DNA of 14,181 bases from Clostridia bacterium (GCA_017615515.1 JAFZZX010000189.1:1-14181), one strand, 5' to 3'; counted from the first letter of the stretch, positions 1 to 7,892 are shown. The notes: generated by a model from the letters alone, not told the origin. Numbers and translations are program-made.

Positions 1-139
1 CATTAAAAGACAAAACCGATTTCTCCAATACAACATCACCATACGTATTGTCACAAAAGAGAACGTTACCGGTGCAGTTTTTACCCTGTTTGATTTTTGA
101 ATCTATGAGTTTTAAGTTTCCGATAATTTTGGGTTCCAT
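1..139 (-). CDS. Partial gene downstream of the glycerophosphotransferase; possible LbH-type acyltransferase start
   Basis: An open minus-strand frame begins with ATG at 139-137 and runs off the window edge after 46 codons, so only the N-terminus is visible. The start lies two bases after the TAA of the upstream glycerophosphotransferase, which argues for one transcript. No good Shine-Dalgarno is seen, so translation may depend on coupling. The short sequence (begins MEPKIIGNLKLIDSKI, later GNVLFCDNTYGDVVLEKS) alternates small, Asn/Gly-rich and beta-branched residues in a way that recalls the start of left-handed beta-helix (hexapeptide repeat) acetyltransferases found in surface polysaccharide clusters. 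That family call is a guess from 46 residues. The existence of a real gene is more secure than its function. Confidence 0.55.
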   Translation of the reverse strand, partial: MEPKIIGNLKLIDSKIKQGKNCTGNVLFCDNTYGDVVLEKSVLSFN

Positions 140-141
140 AA

Positions 142-1431
142 TTAGTTTTTGTTTGTGCTACTTAAGATTTCTTTTATCTTTTCAACCGTGCGCTTTGAAG
201 CGTTTCCATCGTCAACACAGCCATATTTTTTAAGAAAGTTAACTCTGTCTGTTTCAAACTTATCTTCATCAAACGCCATAATGTTGTCGATGAGCTGCTT
301 TGTGTTTTTGGCAAGAGGGAACGGCGTGCTGTCAAGCGGATAGACGAGGCCTCTGTCATTGTTGAGATACTCTTCTGCGTCTGTTGCAAACAAGAACCCG
401 GGGTGCCCTGTGAGCAAATATTCACATATCCAGCTTGAATAATCCGTAATTCCCACAAGAGAAACCAGCATAAGGTCTTGGATATCATGAAACTCGCTGA
501 CGTTATAAACGTATTTGGGGAACTGAATCCCTTTGAATTGTTTCTTTACTCGTTGATGAAATCTTGTAAGGATAGCCCACTGGCCACCAAACCGAGCTTC
601 CAGCGCCTTAATCAGTCGTGAATAAGGAATATTATAAGGCGAAGGATCATTATCATCCCTAAACGTTGGCGCATAAAGACACAAGTTTCTATCCTTTGGA
701 ATTTTGTATTTTTTGCAAATCTGCTGTTTTAGCGCACTTATTTTTTCGGGATCTGTTTCAAATAACATATCATTCCTGGGGTGACCATATTCAAGTATTT
801 CGGCATTCGGCCACAGCGTGTTTTTATAAAGGTCCGTTTCAAATTTGCTATTCGAGATGCAATAGTCAGTCTCCTTTGCTTCACGAAGTGCTTTTTTCAC
901 CCACTTTTTGTTGGATGTTGTGTCAAACCGTTTCATGCCGATTGCTCCATGCCACGTTTCAATAAGCACTTGGTCGGGTTTCTTTTTATAATACATAGAC
1001 GCTAAGTTGATGCTGTTATCGATTATGATCTTTGCTTTTGAGCATTCAACGTAGAAGTCGTATGAATCCCTTTTCACCATTTTTGCGCCGAGCGGCCATA
1101 CACCGGTGCCATTTTCGGGGATCTTTCTTACAACTTGTACAAGTTCATAAGGAAGGTTTTGATCCAATATCTCTTGACAAATTGCACGCGGATTGCAATC
1201 GTACGTGTTGCGGAACGTGACAAATAAGATGGTTTTGTTATCAACAGGATTGACTTTTTGAATATGTTTGATCATCGGCTTAATTATGAAAAACCTGCTT
1301 GCAGAATGCCATTCCCTCACTTTATCACATACTTTCCTTGGAATAGTCACAAAAAAATATCTGAAAACAGACTTTATTAAATGATGCTCGATGATAGCTC
1401 TTTGAATCTTCTGTTTGAAACTAAGCTTCAT
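142..1431 (-). CDS. CDP-glycerol glycerophosphotransferase family protein (TagB/TagF-like)
   Basis: This 429-residue protein belongs to the family that transfers glycerol-phosphate from CDP-glycerol to a membrane-linked or polysaccharide acceptor during teichoic acid or phosphorylated surface glycan synthesis, at the inner face of the membrane. Family motifs are visible in order: ETWHG at 158-162 (the family normally has TWHGT, with the His implicated in catalysis), GHPRND at 216-221, YAPTFR at 253-258 and TDYSS at 329-333. The N-terminal 60 residues are basic and amphipathic, as expected for peripheral membrane attachment. The length fits a single-domain TagB-like enzyme rather than a large TagF polymerase. 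ATG at 1431 is preceded by GGAG six bases upstream. The gene is clearly AT-richer than everything beyond 1600, which suggests a horizontally variable surface-polysaccharide locus. Primase versus polymerase activity cannot be told from sequence. Confidence 0.9.
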   Translation of the reverse strand: MKLSFKQKIQRAIIEHHLIKSVFRYFFVTIPRKVCDKVREWHSASRFFIIKPMIKHIQKVNPVDNKTILFVTFRNTYDCNPRAICQEILDQNLPYELVQVVRKIPENGTGVWPLGAKMVKRDSYDFYVECSKAKIIIDNSINLASMYYKKKPDQVLIETWHGAIGMKRFDTTSNKKWVKKALREAKETDYCISNSKFETDLYKNTLWPNAEILEYGHPRNDMLFETDPEKISALKQQICKKYKIPKDRNLCLYAPTFRDDNDPSPYNIPYSRLIKALEARFGGQWAILTRFHQRVKKQFKGIQFPKYVYNVSEFHDIQDLMLVSLVGITDYSSWICEYLLTGHPGFLFATDAEEYLNNDRGLVYPLDSTPFPLAKNTKQLIDNIMAFDEDKFETDRVNFLKKYGCVDDGNASKRTVEKIKEILSSTNKN

Positions 1432-1470
1432 ATTCTTCTCCAGTTATATTATGTGTTTTTTATATATGAC

Positions 1471-1499
1471 ATCATAACATAATCAAGCATTTTGGTCAA
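1471..1499 (-). promoter_or_regulatory. Sigma-A-like promoter for the glycerophosphotransferase gene
   Basis: On the minus strand TTGACC (1499-1494) is followed after exactly 17 bases by TATGAT (1476-1471). The predicted start of transcription is near 1464, giving a leader of about 33 bases that includes the GGAG site. The region is AT-rich, so some chance matches are expected, but both boxes and the spacing are close to consensus. Confidence 0.65.
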
Positions 1500-1581
1500 G
1501 TACTTATATATATTACAAAGTAGATCCAAACACTATAAATATATTTTGGAGAACAATAAATGAAAAATGGATTTACCCTAT

Positions 1582-2526
1582 TCAATTTTTGTTTTTTACG
1601 ATTCTTGCCGTAACGACCCCAACCGCGGCGAGGGTGGCGGCGACGCCGAGGAGGGAGACGACGGGATAGGCATAAGCGACGAGGGGCGCGAAGCCGACGA
1701 GGGAGGTCAGAAAGCCCGCAAGGGTGGTCAGCGAGGCGGAAAGGGTGCGGTCGCGCGTGAGGGCGGTCAGGCGAGAGATCAACAGAAAGGCGCAACCCGC
1801 CATGGTCGTCACGATGGCAAGCAGGAGCGCGAGGGAGGCAAAAGTCCCTAAGCCGTCCCTTGACGCCGCCTCGAGAAAGGGCATCTCGCCCCCGCCCGCC
1901 GAGGCGACGGCACGACGCATAAAGAGCAGCATCACAAAGATCACCACCCCCGCCGTCACAGCTGCCGTGATCCGCTCGCCGAGAGAGAGTCGCTCCCCCT
2001 CCCCAATCATCAGCGCGCCCGAGAAAAGCAGGTTCATTCCTCCGTAAGCCAGCGCTCGAAGGGGATGGATCGCCCCGCCGATGGGTGCCGAACACCGCGC
2101 GCCGACCCAAACGATCACCGCCGCCATCAGCGGCACGGCGACGAAGTTCAGCGCCGACACCCACGAGACGCTCTTGCCCGCCACGAAGGAGACCGCAAGT
2201 GCGAGCGGGACTGACAACCACGCCATTCCCGTCAACCTGAAAAGCACTTCTTCCGCCGCGGCGATCATCGCGGCATATACCGCAAAAGAGGAGAGCGCGA
2301 CCGCGCTATCCGTGGCAAGACGAAGCCCCTCCTTCATCGCGACCCGCCTTGCACCCATATCAAGGAACGCGAAGGCGCATACCGCCATAAACAGAGAGGC
2401 GACCACGAGGCTCCACACCCCGTCCCCGCCGAAAAAGAGGCTGATCTCCTGCCCCGTCGCGAACCCCGCACCCACGACCGACCCGACGAAGAGCGCCGCC
2501 GCCCTTACCCCTCGAAAGCATTTCAT
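1582..2526 (-). CDS. YkvI-like polytopic membrane protein (APC-superfamily transporter-like)
   Basis: This 314-residue, very hydrophobic protein carries the hallmark VGAGFATGQE at residues 18-27 within the first membrane segment, as in Bacillus subtilis YkvI and relatives. That family is distantly related to amino-acid permeases of the APC/LeuT fold, and its substrate is unknown. About eight to nine further hydrophobic segments follow (roughly 38-56, 76-92, 102-118, 124-142, 160-174, 185-204, 228-250, 263-282 and 287-308). The start at ATG 2526 fits the family's usual N-terminus, but its upstream site is weak (AGAGAT). The gene diverges from rtcB with about 137 bases between starts. Its last few codons already lie in AT-rich DNA, close to the composition switch at about 1580-1600. 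No terminator hairpin is evident downstream. Confidence 0.8.
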   Translation of the reverse strand: MKCFRGVRAAALFVGSVVGAGFATGQEISLFFGGDGVWSLVVASLFMAVCAFAFLDMGARRVAMKEGLRLATDSAVALSSFAVYAAMIAAAEEVLFRLTGMAWLSVPLALAVSFVAGKSVSWVSALNFVAVPLMAAVIVWVGARCSAPIGGAIHPLRALAYGGMNLLFSGALMIGEGERLSLGERITAAVTAGVVIFVMLLFMRRAVASAGGGEMPFLEAASRDGLGTFASLALLLAIVTTMAGCAFLLISRLTALTRDRTLSASLTTLAGFLTSLVGFAPLVAYAYPVVSLLGVAATLAAVGVVTARIVKNKN

Positions 2527-2580
2527 ACTATCTCTATGCGGACGCGCGCACCCGCTATGCCGCAGAAAAAGCGAAAAAAG

Positions 2581-2611
2581 TTGAAAAAAGTCGCCCGTAA
2601 TGTGTTATAAT
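2581..2611 (+). promoter_or_regulatory. Extended -10 promoter for rtcB
   Basis: TGTTATAAT at 2603-2611 is an extended -10 (TG, one base, TATAAT). Upstream, TTGAAA at 2581-2586 is a fair -35 but with a long 19-base spacer, and GAAAAA at 2583-2588 would give 17. The extended -10 makes a weak -35 tolerable. Predicted transcription starts near 2618, leaving a leader of about 45 bases with a strong AGGAGG at 2651. Confidence 0.6.
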
Positions 2612-2663
2612 GAGTTCCTGTCAAGGACAAAAACCTACGCCCAAACGGGAAGGAGGCAACGAT

Positions 2664-3872
2664 ATGATCACGATCAAAGGAAAACACAACGTAGCGGAGT
2701 GTTTCACGGATACGATGGACGCCCTCGCGCGCGAACAGATACAAGCAATGACCAATTCTCGCGACTTCGCGGGATCCAAGATCCGCATCATGCCCGACGT
2801 GCACGCGGGCAAAGGTTGCACGATCGGCACGACGATGACGGTCACGGATAAGGTCGCTCCCTCGATGGTGGGCGTGGACATCGGGTGCGGTATGTACACG
2901 GTGTTGCTCGGCGCAGTCGACATCGATCTCGCGGACTTCGATCGCGCGGCGCACGGGCTCCCGAGCGGTCTGAACGTCTGGACCCGCCCCTACGAGGCAT
3001 TCGACTTCACTCGTCTGGTCTGCTACGACCGCATAAAAAAGGAACTGCATACCGCTTGCACCCTCGGCACGCTCGGTGGCGGCAACCACTTCATCGAGCT
3101 TGACCGAGACGACGAAGACAACGTCTATCTGGTTATTCATTCGGGCAGCCGCTATCTCGGCGCGCAGGTGGCGGAACTCTATACCGACGTCGCCGTCGAC
3201 CTCGCCGCGGACAAGGCGGGTTACCTCGCGGAGCGCGCGGAGACCATCCGCACCCTAAAGCAAGAGGGTAAGGAACAACAGATCCAATCCACCATAAAAC
3301 GCCTCGATCGCGAATTCGAGACACGTCGCAACGCGGTAAAGCGCGAGAGCGCACTTCTTTACGGACAAGCGCTCGAGGACTACCTCGCCGACGTGGACGT
3401 CTGCATCGCGTTCGCGCGGCGCAATCGCGAAATCATCGCCAAGCACCTCTTAGACGCCGTCGGGCTAAAGGCGATCGAGTCCTTCCACACGATCCATAAC
3501 TACATCGACGTCGAAAACCGCGTGCTCCGCAAGGGAGCGATCTCGGCACGGAAGGGCGAGCGCGTGTTGATCCCGATCAATATGCGGGACGGCAGCTTGA
3601 TCTGCATCGGCAAAGGAAACGAGGACTGGAACTGCTCCGCACCGCACGGCGCAGGACGCCTCTTGTCCCGCTCTAAGGCGCGCGGCACCCTCTCGATGGA
3701 CGCCTACCGCAAGGCGATGGAAGGGATCTATTCGACCACCGTGAACCCCTCTACTCTCGATGAATCGCCGATGGCTTATAAGGATATGCGCGATATCTTG
3801 AAGAATATCCGTCCCACCTGTTCGGTAGAGCGGCGGCTTTATCCTATCTATAACTTCAAAGCAGGATCTTAA
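2664..3872 (+). CDS. rtcB: RNA-splicing ligase RtcB
   Basis: RtcB joins RNA ends bearing 2',3'-cyclic phosphate or 3'-phosphate to 5'-hydroxyl ends, using GTP and Mn2+ through a histidine-GMP intermediate; in bacteria it is linked to RNA repair. The 402-residue product has the signature blocks: MPDVHAGKGCTIG (43-55), VDIGCGM (71-77, metal-binding Asp72 and Cys75), LGGGNHFIE (137-145, His142), HSGSR (159-163), HNY (His278) and PHGAGR (327-332), whose His328 should be the guanylylated residue. All expected catalytic positions appear intact. The start chosen is ATG 2664, seven bases after AGGAGG (2651); an in-frame ATG at 2610 lacks such a site and falls in the promoter. Length matches the short E. 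coli-like group of about 400 residues. No rtcA or archease gene is adjacent. A repeat element begins at the stop codon. Confidence 0.96.
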   Translation: MITIKGKHNVAECFTDTMDALAREQIQAMTNSRDFAGSKIRIMPDVHAGKGCTIGTTMTVTDKVAPSMVGVDIGCGMYTVLLGAVDIDLADFDRAAHGLPSGLNVWTRPYEAFDFTRLVCYDRIKKELHTACTLGTLGGGNHFIELDRDDEDNVYLVIHSGSRYLGAQVAELYTDVAVDLAADKAGYLAERAETIRTLKQEGKEQQIQSTIKRLDREFETRRNAVKRESALLYGQALEDYLADVDVCIAFARRNREIIAKHLLDAVGLKAIESFHTIHNYIDVENRVLRKGAISARKGERVLIPINMRDGSLICIGKGNEDWNCSAPHGAGRLLSRSKARGTLSMDAYRKAMEGIYSTTVNPSTLDESPMAYKDMRDILKNIRPTCSVERRLYPIYNFKAGS

Positions 3873-3992
3873 CGGCGACGCATAGCGGCGCGTATGCTGC
3901 GCTAACTACCTCGGCATCGGGCAGTTACGTACAAGAAGTACGCGCCTACCCGCTTCCTCGGAGAGCGCTTGCCTCCCACCGCTCTCGCCGTT
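3871..3992. repeat. Intergenic palindromic repeat, copy A (122 bp)
   Basis: This is a full copy of a repeat also found at 8971-9097 and 12218-12340. It is bounded by an inverted repeat, AACGGCGA (3871-3878) and TCGCCGTT (3985-3992), which overlaps the rtcB stop codon. Inside are a second pairing, AGCGG near the left end with CCGCT near the right, and a core hairpin CGTAC (3928-3932), five-base loop, GTACG (3938-3942). Shared blocks with the other copies are CAGTTACGTAC, GTACGCGCC and GAGCGCTTG. It sits between convergent genes. I know of no named family that it matches. Confidence 0.85.
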
Positions 3993-4007
3993 GGGGTTTG
4001 TCACCAG

Positions 4008-4150
4008 ATATAACTTGGGTCGTTTTTTACGCGTCGGAGAGCGCTCGTCTCTACCGCATTCTCCGTCCTCGCCGAGGGTGATATAAACTTTACGCGCCTG
4101 CCCGTTTCCTCGCGGCGCGCTTGTCTTCACACCACTCTACGCTGTCGTCT
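4008..4150. repeat. Two 5'-truncated tandem copies of the same repeat (copies D and E)
   Basis: Downstream of copy A, the right half of the repeat recurs twice at a spacing of about 75 bases. Copy D includes TTACGCGTCGGAGAGCGCTC near 4028-4047, followed by CTACCGC and CTCCGTC. Copy E includes TACGCGCCTGCCC from 4091 followed by GCGCTTGTCTTC and ACCACTCTACGC. Each is preceded by a similar linker (GATATAACTT near 4008; GATATAAACTT near 4080). The left half with its outer stem is missing from both. Together with copy A, this accounts for nearly all of the 317-base gap between rtcB and the TPR gene; only about 40 bases before the TPR stop remain unexplained. Confidence 0.7.
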
Positions 4151-4189
4151 ATCTTCTCGTCAAATTGTTCAGTTGATCCAAAAAAACAG

Positions 4190-5848
4190 CTAATCACTCA
4201 AAACGGTCATCCACTTCCTGACCTCGGCAAAGCGGATCTTTTTCACGCCGAAAACGTCCTGCATCAGAGTCTCGCACGCCGTCTCGGGATCCATTCGCTC
4301 GAGGAAAGGACGCAGTTCGCCCTCTCGGAACAAGCGGCAGATCATCGCCGCCGCGAGGGTCTCGGAGCGCACGCGCCCCACGCCGACGTAGGGGTAGAGG
4401 ATCTCCGCGTAAGCCGCGAGCCGATCCGACGCCGCAGAATCGTTCAGACAAGAGAGAAAGGCGTAAAGGTTCAGGTAGGCATAGCGCACGTTCTCGGGAT
4501 AGCGGTCGTAATGCGGCGGCTTTTCGCACGAAACGGCGATCGGCACGCCGGCGGGCGCTACCCAGATCCTGCCCTTGTCCTTGTGCGACAAGAGTTCGGC
4601 GAGGATCGCCCGTTTTAGGAGCGGTTCGACGCGGGTATTGAGCAAGATCTTATGAAAATAGGTCGCCACCTGCCGATCGTCCTCGACGCCGAGGAAGTGG
4701 ACGACGTTGTCCGAGACCTCTCCGTCGCCGTATTCGAGCAAGCGCCGAACGGCGGAACGAAAGGCGTCGTCCGTCAGCATAGAATGCACGAAACACTCGG
4801 AATCCTTCGCATTTTTGCGAACGTAGCGGCGCAGCAAACCGACCACCTCGGGCGGCATCGTATCGGTAAAGAGGATCGAGCACTTTTTGAGCCGCGCCCA
4901 CCCCTTCAAGATCACCGAAGAGGGATAGTCCGAATAGAGAGAAAACAGACGTTTCAAGGTGTCGAGGCTCTCGGCGCGTTTGCCGCCGTTGAGGAGCGCC
5001 GCCGCCCGCACGAAATATGCCTCGGGGAGATAGGGTTCCGCCGCGATCAAACGATCCGAAAGGGTGCGGGAACGGTCGTGATCCGCCGCCTTGTCCGCCG
5101 CCGCGATCGCAAAATACAGATCCTGCCTTTCGTCTTCCACCCCGTCGAGCGCGGGCAGATACTCTCGCTTGTCGCCGTGCGCGATCAAAACGTAGAGCGC
5201 ATAGGCGCATTTCGGATCCTCTCTCGCGACCTCTTCCGCCGCCGTAACGGCGCCCTTCTCGTCGCCCGACTTGATCAATGCGCGGAGCAGCATACGCCGC
5301 GCTTCCGCGTACTGTTCGGCGTCCTTATCCACCTCGCGAAGCAGAGCAATCGCCTCGTCGTAGCGCCCGTGATGCAAATGAAACGCCGCCTGCGCGAGAT
5401 CGAAAGAGCGGACTTCCCTATGCTCTCTCCCCACGACGAACAGATCGGCCTCTCGAGGCGGTTCGCCGATGCCCGCGACGAAGTCTTCCATCATCTCGTC
5501 CATCGCGTCGAGCGCCTCGTCGTCTCCTTCAAGCCGAGCCTTGCGCGCGATATAGTAGACCGATTCGTATAGGTGTCCGAGGTCGCTCGTCGCACGGATC
5601 AATAGGTCGTAGATCTCCACCCGCATCCCCCTGCCGCGGCAGAGGGCGTCGAGGGCGAGATCCATCGCGTCGGCGCTCCGTCCCATAGACAAAAAAATCT
5701 CGGCAAGGGAGACCTTGTATTCGGTCGATCCCTTCCCGCGAAGAGCCTTTTCACCGTACTTCAGAGCTCGCTCGAGATCCCCTTCCTCAAACGCCGTTCG
5801 GGAAAGGCGATAGAACTCCTCGGGCGTACGGTCAAACTTTATGATCAT
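4190..5848 (-). CDS. Tetratricopeptide-repeat protein of unknown function, translationally coupled to hslO
   Basis: The 552-residue product is predicted soluble, with no signal peptide or membrane segment. Its N-terminal half is built of helical pairs with TPR character: about 9-40, 43-75, 77-108, 150-175, 183-212 and 258-303, with typical Gly/Ala/Leu spacing such as AFEEGDLERALKYGEKAL (19-36) and FHLHHGRYDEAIALL (156-170). Residues 330-552 are also mostly helical but have no motif I recognise. TPR arrays bind protein partners, so a scaffold or co-chaperone role is plausible but is inference. The ATG at 5848 lies inside the end of hslO (17-base overlap) with GGAG a few bases upstream, so translation is probably coupled to hslO. 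It ends with TAG next to the repeat cluster. Confidence 0.8.
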   Translation of the reverse strand: MIIKFDRTPEEFYRLSRTAFEEGDLERALKYGEKALRGKGSTEYKVSLAEIFLSMGRSADAMDLALDALCRGRGMRVEIYDLLIRATSDLGHLYESVYYIARKARLEGDDEALDAMDEMMEDFVAGIGEPPREADLFVVGREHREVRSFDLAQAAFHLHHGRYDEAIALLREVDKDAEQYAEARRMLLRALIKSGDEKGAVTAAEEVAREDPKCAYALYVLIAHGDKREYLPALDGVEDERQDLYFAIAAADKAADHDRSRTLSDRLIAAEPYLPEAYFVRAAALLNGGKRAESLDTLKRLFSLYSDYPSSVILKGWARLKKCSILFTDTMPPEVVGLLRRYVRKNAKDSECFVHSMLTDDAFRSAVRRLLEYGDGEVSDNVVHFLGVEDDRQVATYFHKILLNTRVEPLLKRAILAELLSHKDKGRIWVAPAGVPIAVSCEKPPHYDRYPENVRYAYLNLYAFLSCLNDSAASDRLAAYAEILYPYVGVGRVRSETLAAAMICRLFREGELRPFLERMDPETACETLMQDVFGVKKIRFAEVRKWMTVLSD

Positions 5849-6716
5849 ACTTTCTCCAGATGTCTATTACGTCCTGCTTGGTAAAGACGTACTTTCTCCC
5901 GCAAAAATGGCACAATACCTCGATCTCGCCCCGCTCCATCAAAAGGTTCACCGAATCCGCCCTACCGAGGGAGATCACGGCGTTGCTCATCTGCTCGCGA
6001 CTGCACTTGCAGCGATAGACCGGCGTGACGACGGGGAAATACTCGATCTTGAAATGTCCGAAATAATCCTGCAAAACGTCGGACGGAGACTTCTCCTTAT
6101 AGACCTCGCCGATGTGCGCGAATTGCGATACGATGTCCTCTACGATCACGAGGACATGCTCGGGACAGCCCGGCATCGGCTGCACCAGAACGCCGCCTGC
6201 GGACGCGCATTTGCCGTCCTCGCCGATCATCACTTCGAGCGCGAGCGCGGTGGGCGCGCCTTCGCTGCGGGTGAAATACCAGGCGAAATCCTCTTCGAGA
6301 TTGCCGCGAACAAGCTCCGTCCTGCCGACGTAGGGATCCTTGAGCCCGAGATCCTTGATCACGGTGATGAAGCCTTCGCTGCCAATCCCCTTAAAAAGAT
6401 CCTGCTTGCCGTTGCCGAGCGGGGGGAGCGTCGCGTCCTTATGCTCGACGTAGCCTCTGACCTTCGCGCCGGCGTCCGCCGCCACGATGATCGAGCCGAG
6501 ACTGCCCTTGTTCGTGACCTGGACGCTGAGCTTTTCCTTGTCACCCTTGAGCTCGTTGGACATATACGCCGCGACGGATAGCACCTTGCCGAGCGCTTCC
6601 GCGGCGAGAGGAGACAGACCGTGCAAGCCGATCGCCTCATTGACGAGATCGGTGGTTTTGAAAGCGACGACCTTGACCAGACCGTCGAAAACGAGAGCCT
6701 TCGCGATGCCGTCCAT
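5832..6716 (-). CDS. hslO: Redox-regulated molecular chaperone Hsp33
   Basis: Hsp33 is a cytoplasmic holdase activated when oxidation releases zinc from a C-terminal four-cysteine centre, letting it protect unfolding proteins during oxidative stress. The 294-residue length is normal. The zinc centre is complete: CKC at 236-238 and CHFC at 269-272, with 30 residues between, as in the E. coli protein. The substrate-binding N-terminal domain is recognisable (for example LSPLAAEALGKVL at 34-46 and GYVEHKDATLPPLGNGK at 88-104). Its start overlaps the stop of the upstream membrane-protein gene by one base (TAATG), and its last 17 bases contain the start of the TPR gene, so all three are almost certainly co-transcribed. 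Nothing looks broken. Confidence 0.96.
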   Translation of the reverse strand: MDGIAKALVFDGLVKVVAFKTTDLVNEAIGLHGLSPLAAEALGKVLSVAAYMSNELKGDKEKLSVQVTNKGSLGSIIVAADAGAKVRGYVEHKDATLPPLGNGKQDLFKGIGSEGFITVIKDLGLKDPYVGRTELVRGNLEEDFAWYFTRSEGAPTALALEVMIGEDGKCASAGGVLVQPMPGCPEHVLVIVEDIVSQFAHIGEVYKEKSPSDVLQDYFGHFKIEYFPVVTPVYRCKCSREQMSNAVISLGRADSVNLLMERGEIEVLCHFCGRKYVFTKQDVIDIWRKYDHKV

Positions 6717-7828
6717 TATTTCTTCCTCTTGTAATTGGCTTTCTTGGTGGGAATGGCTTTCTTCTTCTGCGGAGCCGCGGCGGGAGCGCCGTCACCGTTC
6801 TCTTCCGCGCGCATGCGGGTCGCGACGCCGATCGCGCTGTTTTCCTGCGCCTTCTTCTTCGCCTTGGCGTCCTTGTAGGGATTCACGCCGCGACGGGCGG
6901 GCGCCGTCTTCGCCCCACCGGGTACGGCACCTTCAAACTGCGGGCGGATATAGTTACCGAACGCCTTTTGCGCCGTACTCGTCCAAATGCCCGAAAGGAA
7001 CGCGAACCCGAGCCCGAGGAAGAAGAGCGCGATCAGATAATTGAGGATCGTGCCCAGTTGCCCGAGCAGGAATACGCCGATCGAGAACGCGGCGGTAAAG
7101 AGCGCCGACACCCACAAGATCAGCACGAACAGACAGCTGTTCTTGACAGAATCAACGAGTTTTAAGCGATAGCATGCGAAGGTCGGCAGCAGATAGACCA
7201 AGACCGCGACCGCGAACCAAGTCAAAAGGATCAAGGCGATAAAGAGCACCCAAGAGCCCGCCGTCGCCGCACCCGCCTTGAGCAGCGAGATGTGCCAGTA
7301 GGCGCCGTAGAGCACGCCGCACATAAAGGCGCCGAAGACCAGAGCCGTCACGAGGAACGGGAGCCACAGGCGCTTGATCCCGCGGAAAAAGCTCTTGATC
7401 GGGCGCACGTTCTCCCCCCACATATAGCCGCGCATACAATGGAACATACCCGAGAGGCCGAAGACCATCGGCACGATCGATGCGGACAATACGGGGATAT
7501 AGAGTCGGAAATAGTGCTCGAAGAGCACCTTGTAGCCTTCCGCCATCGTATTGACGACGCCGGGATAGCCGATGCCGACCTGCCCGATAAAATTGAAGTT
7601 GCCGTTGCCGAAATAATAGTTCTTCGCGAGCATCGGCCAAATAAAGACGCAGAAAAGGAACGGGAGCGCGAAGATCACGCAATAGACGAGGTTCATTAGG
7701 AGCATCTTGCGAATATTGTCCGAAAAGACGCCCATCGCGTGCTTAACGGAATGCTGCTCCACCTCACCCGTATTCGTGCGGCGGTCCCTATCTACGGTCA
7801 ATTTCATCAATAAATCTACTCTGCTCAT
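6716..7828 (-). CDS. Six-TM membrane protein, YesL/DUF624-like, with a long basic C-terminal tail
   Basis: The 370-residue protein has about six predicted membrane segments (roughly 43-66, 112-130, 155-175, 192-214, 232-254 and 260-282). The segment around GLSGMFHCMRGYMWGENVRPIKSFFRGIKR (quoted in parts: GLSGMFHCMRGYMWGE at 124-139, then KSFFRGIKR at 145-153) resembles the conserved core of YesL/DUF624 proteins, membrane proteins of Firmicutes often encoded with sugar uptake genes and of unknown role. Residues 290-370 form a Lys/Arg/Ala-rich, probably disordered cytoplasmic tail. I choose ATG 7828 rather than GTG 7834, because AGGAG lies five bases before the ATG but directly abuts the GTG. 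No sugar transporter is nearby, so the usual context is absent. It is first in the operon with hslO and the TPR gene. The family assignment is tentative. Confidence 0.7.
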   Translation of the reverse strand: MSRVDLLMKLTVDRDRRTNTGEVEQHSVKHAMGVFSDNIRKMLLMNLVYCVIFALPFLFCVFIWPMLAKNYYFGNGNFNFIGQVGIGYPGVVNTMAEGYKVLFEHYFRLYIPVLSASIVPMVFGLSGMFHCMRGYMWGENVRPIKSFFRGIKRLWLPFLVTALVFGAFMCGVLYGAYWHISLLKAGAATAGSWVLFIALILLTWFAVAVLVYLLPTFACYRLKLVDSVKNSCLFVLILWVSALFTAAFSIGVFLLGQLGTILNYLIALFFLGLGFAFLSGIWTSTAQKAFGNYIRPQFEGAVPGGAKTAPARRGVNPYKDAKAKKKAQENSAIGVATRMRAEENGDGAPAAAPQKKKAIPTKKANYKRKK

Positions 7829-7892
7829 ACTCACTCCTGACCCTATTTTACACTAATTTTACGAAATATGAAAGTAAATATAAGTCAATTCT

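Noticed and set aside
1560..1613. Short plus-strand frame (17 codons) preceded by TTGGAG and a TATAAA box
   Set aside because: It could be a small peptide or a relic of a lost gene, but it is tiny, overlaps the 3' end of the YkvI-like gene and has no homology I can judge.
1496..2221. 241-codon minus-strand frame overlapping the YkvI-like gene
   Set aside because: The Arg/Gly/Ser-rich translation is out of frame with the clear YkvI-like protein and ends in AT-rich intergenic DNA, so no frameshift needs to be invoked.
2610..2663. Longer RtcB N-terminus starting at ATG 2610
   Set aside because: It overlaps the -10 box, has no ribosome binding site and does not resemble RtcB. ATG 2664 has AGGAGG at proper spacing.
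3871..4150. CRISPR array or integron-type attC cluster from the repeated units
   Set aside because: Units are long, diverged and truncated, without constant short repeats and unique spacers. No Cas, integrase or cassette genes are present.
4652..5572. Long plus-strand open frame (306 codons) opposite the TPR gene
   Set aside because: It lies wholly antisense to a well-supported TPR protein in GC-rich DNA, and its translation is Arg/His/Val-rich without any recognisable motif. It is a codon-bias shadow.
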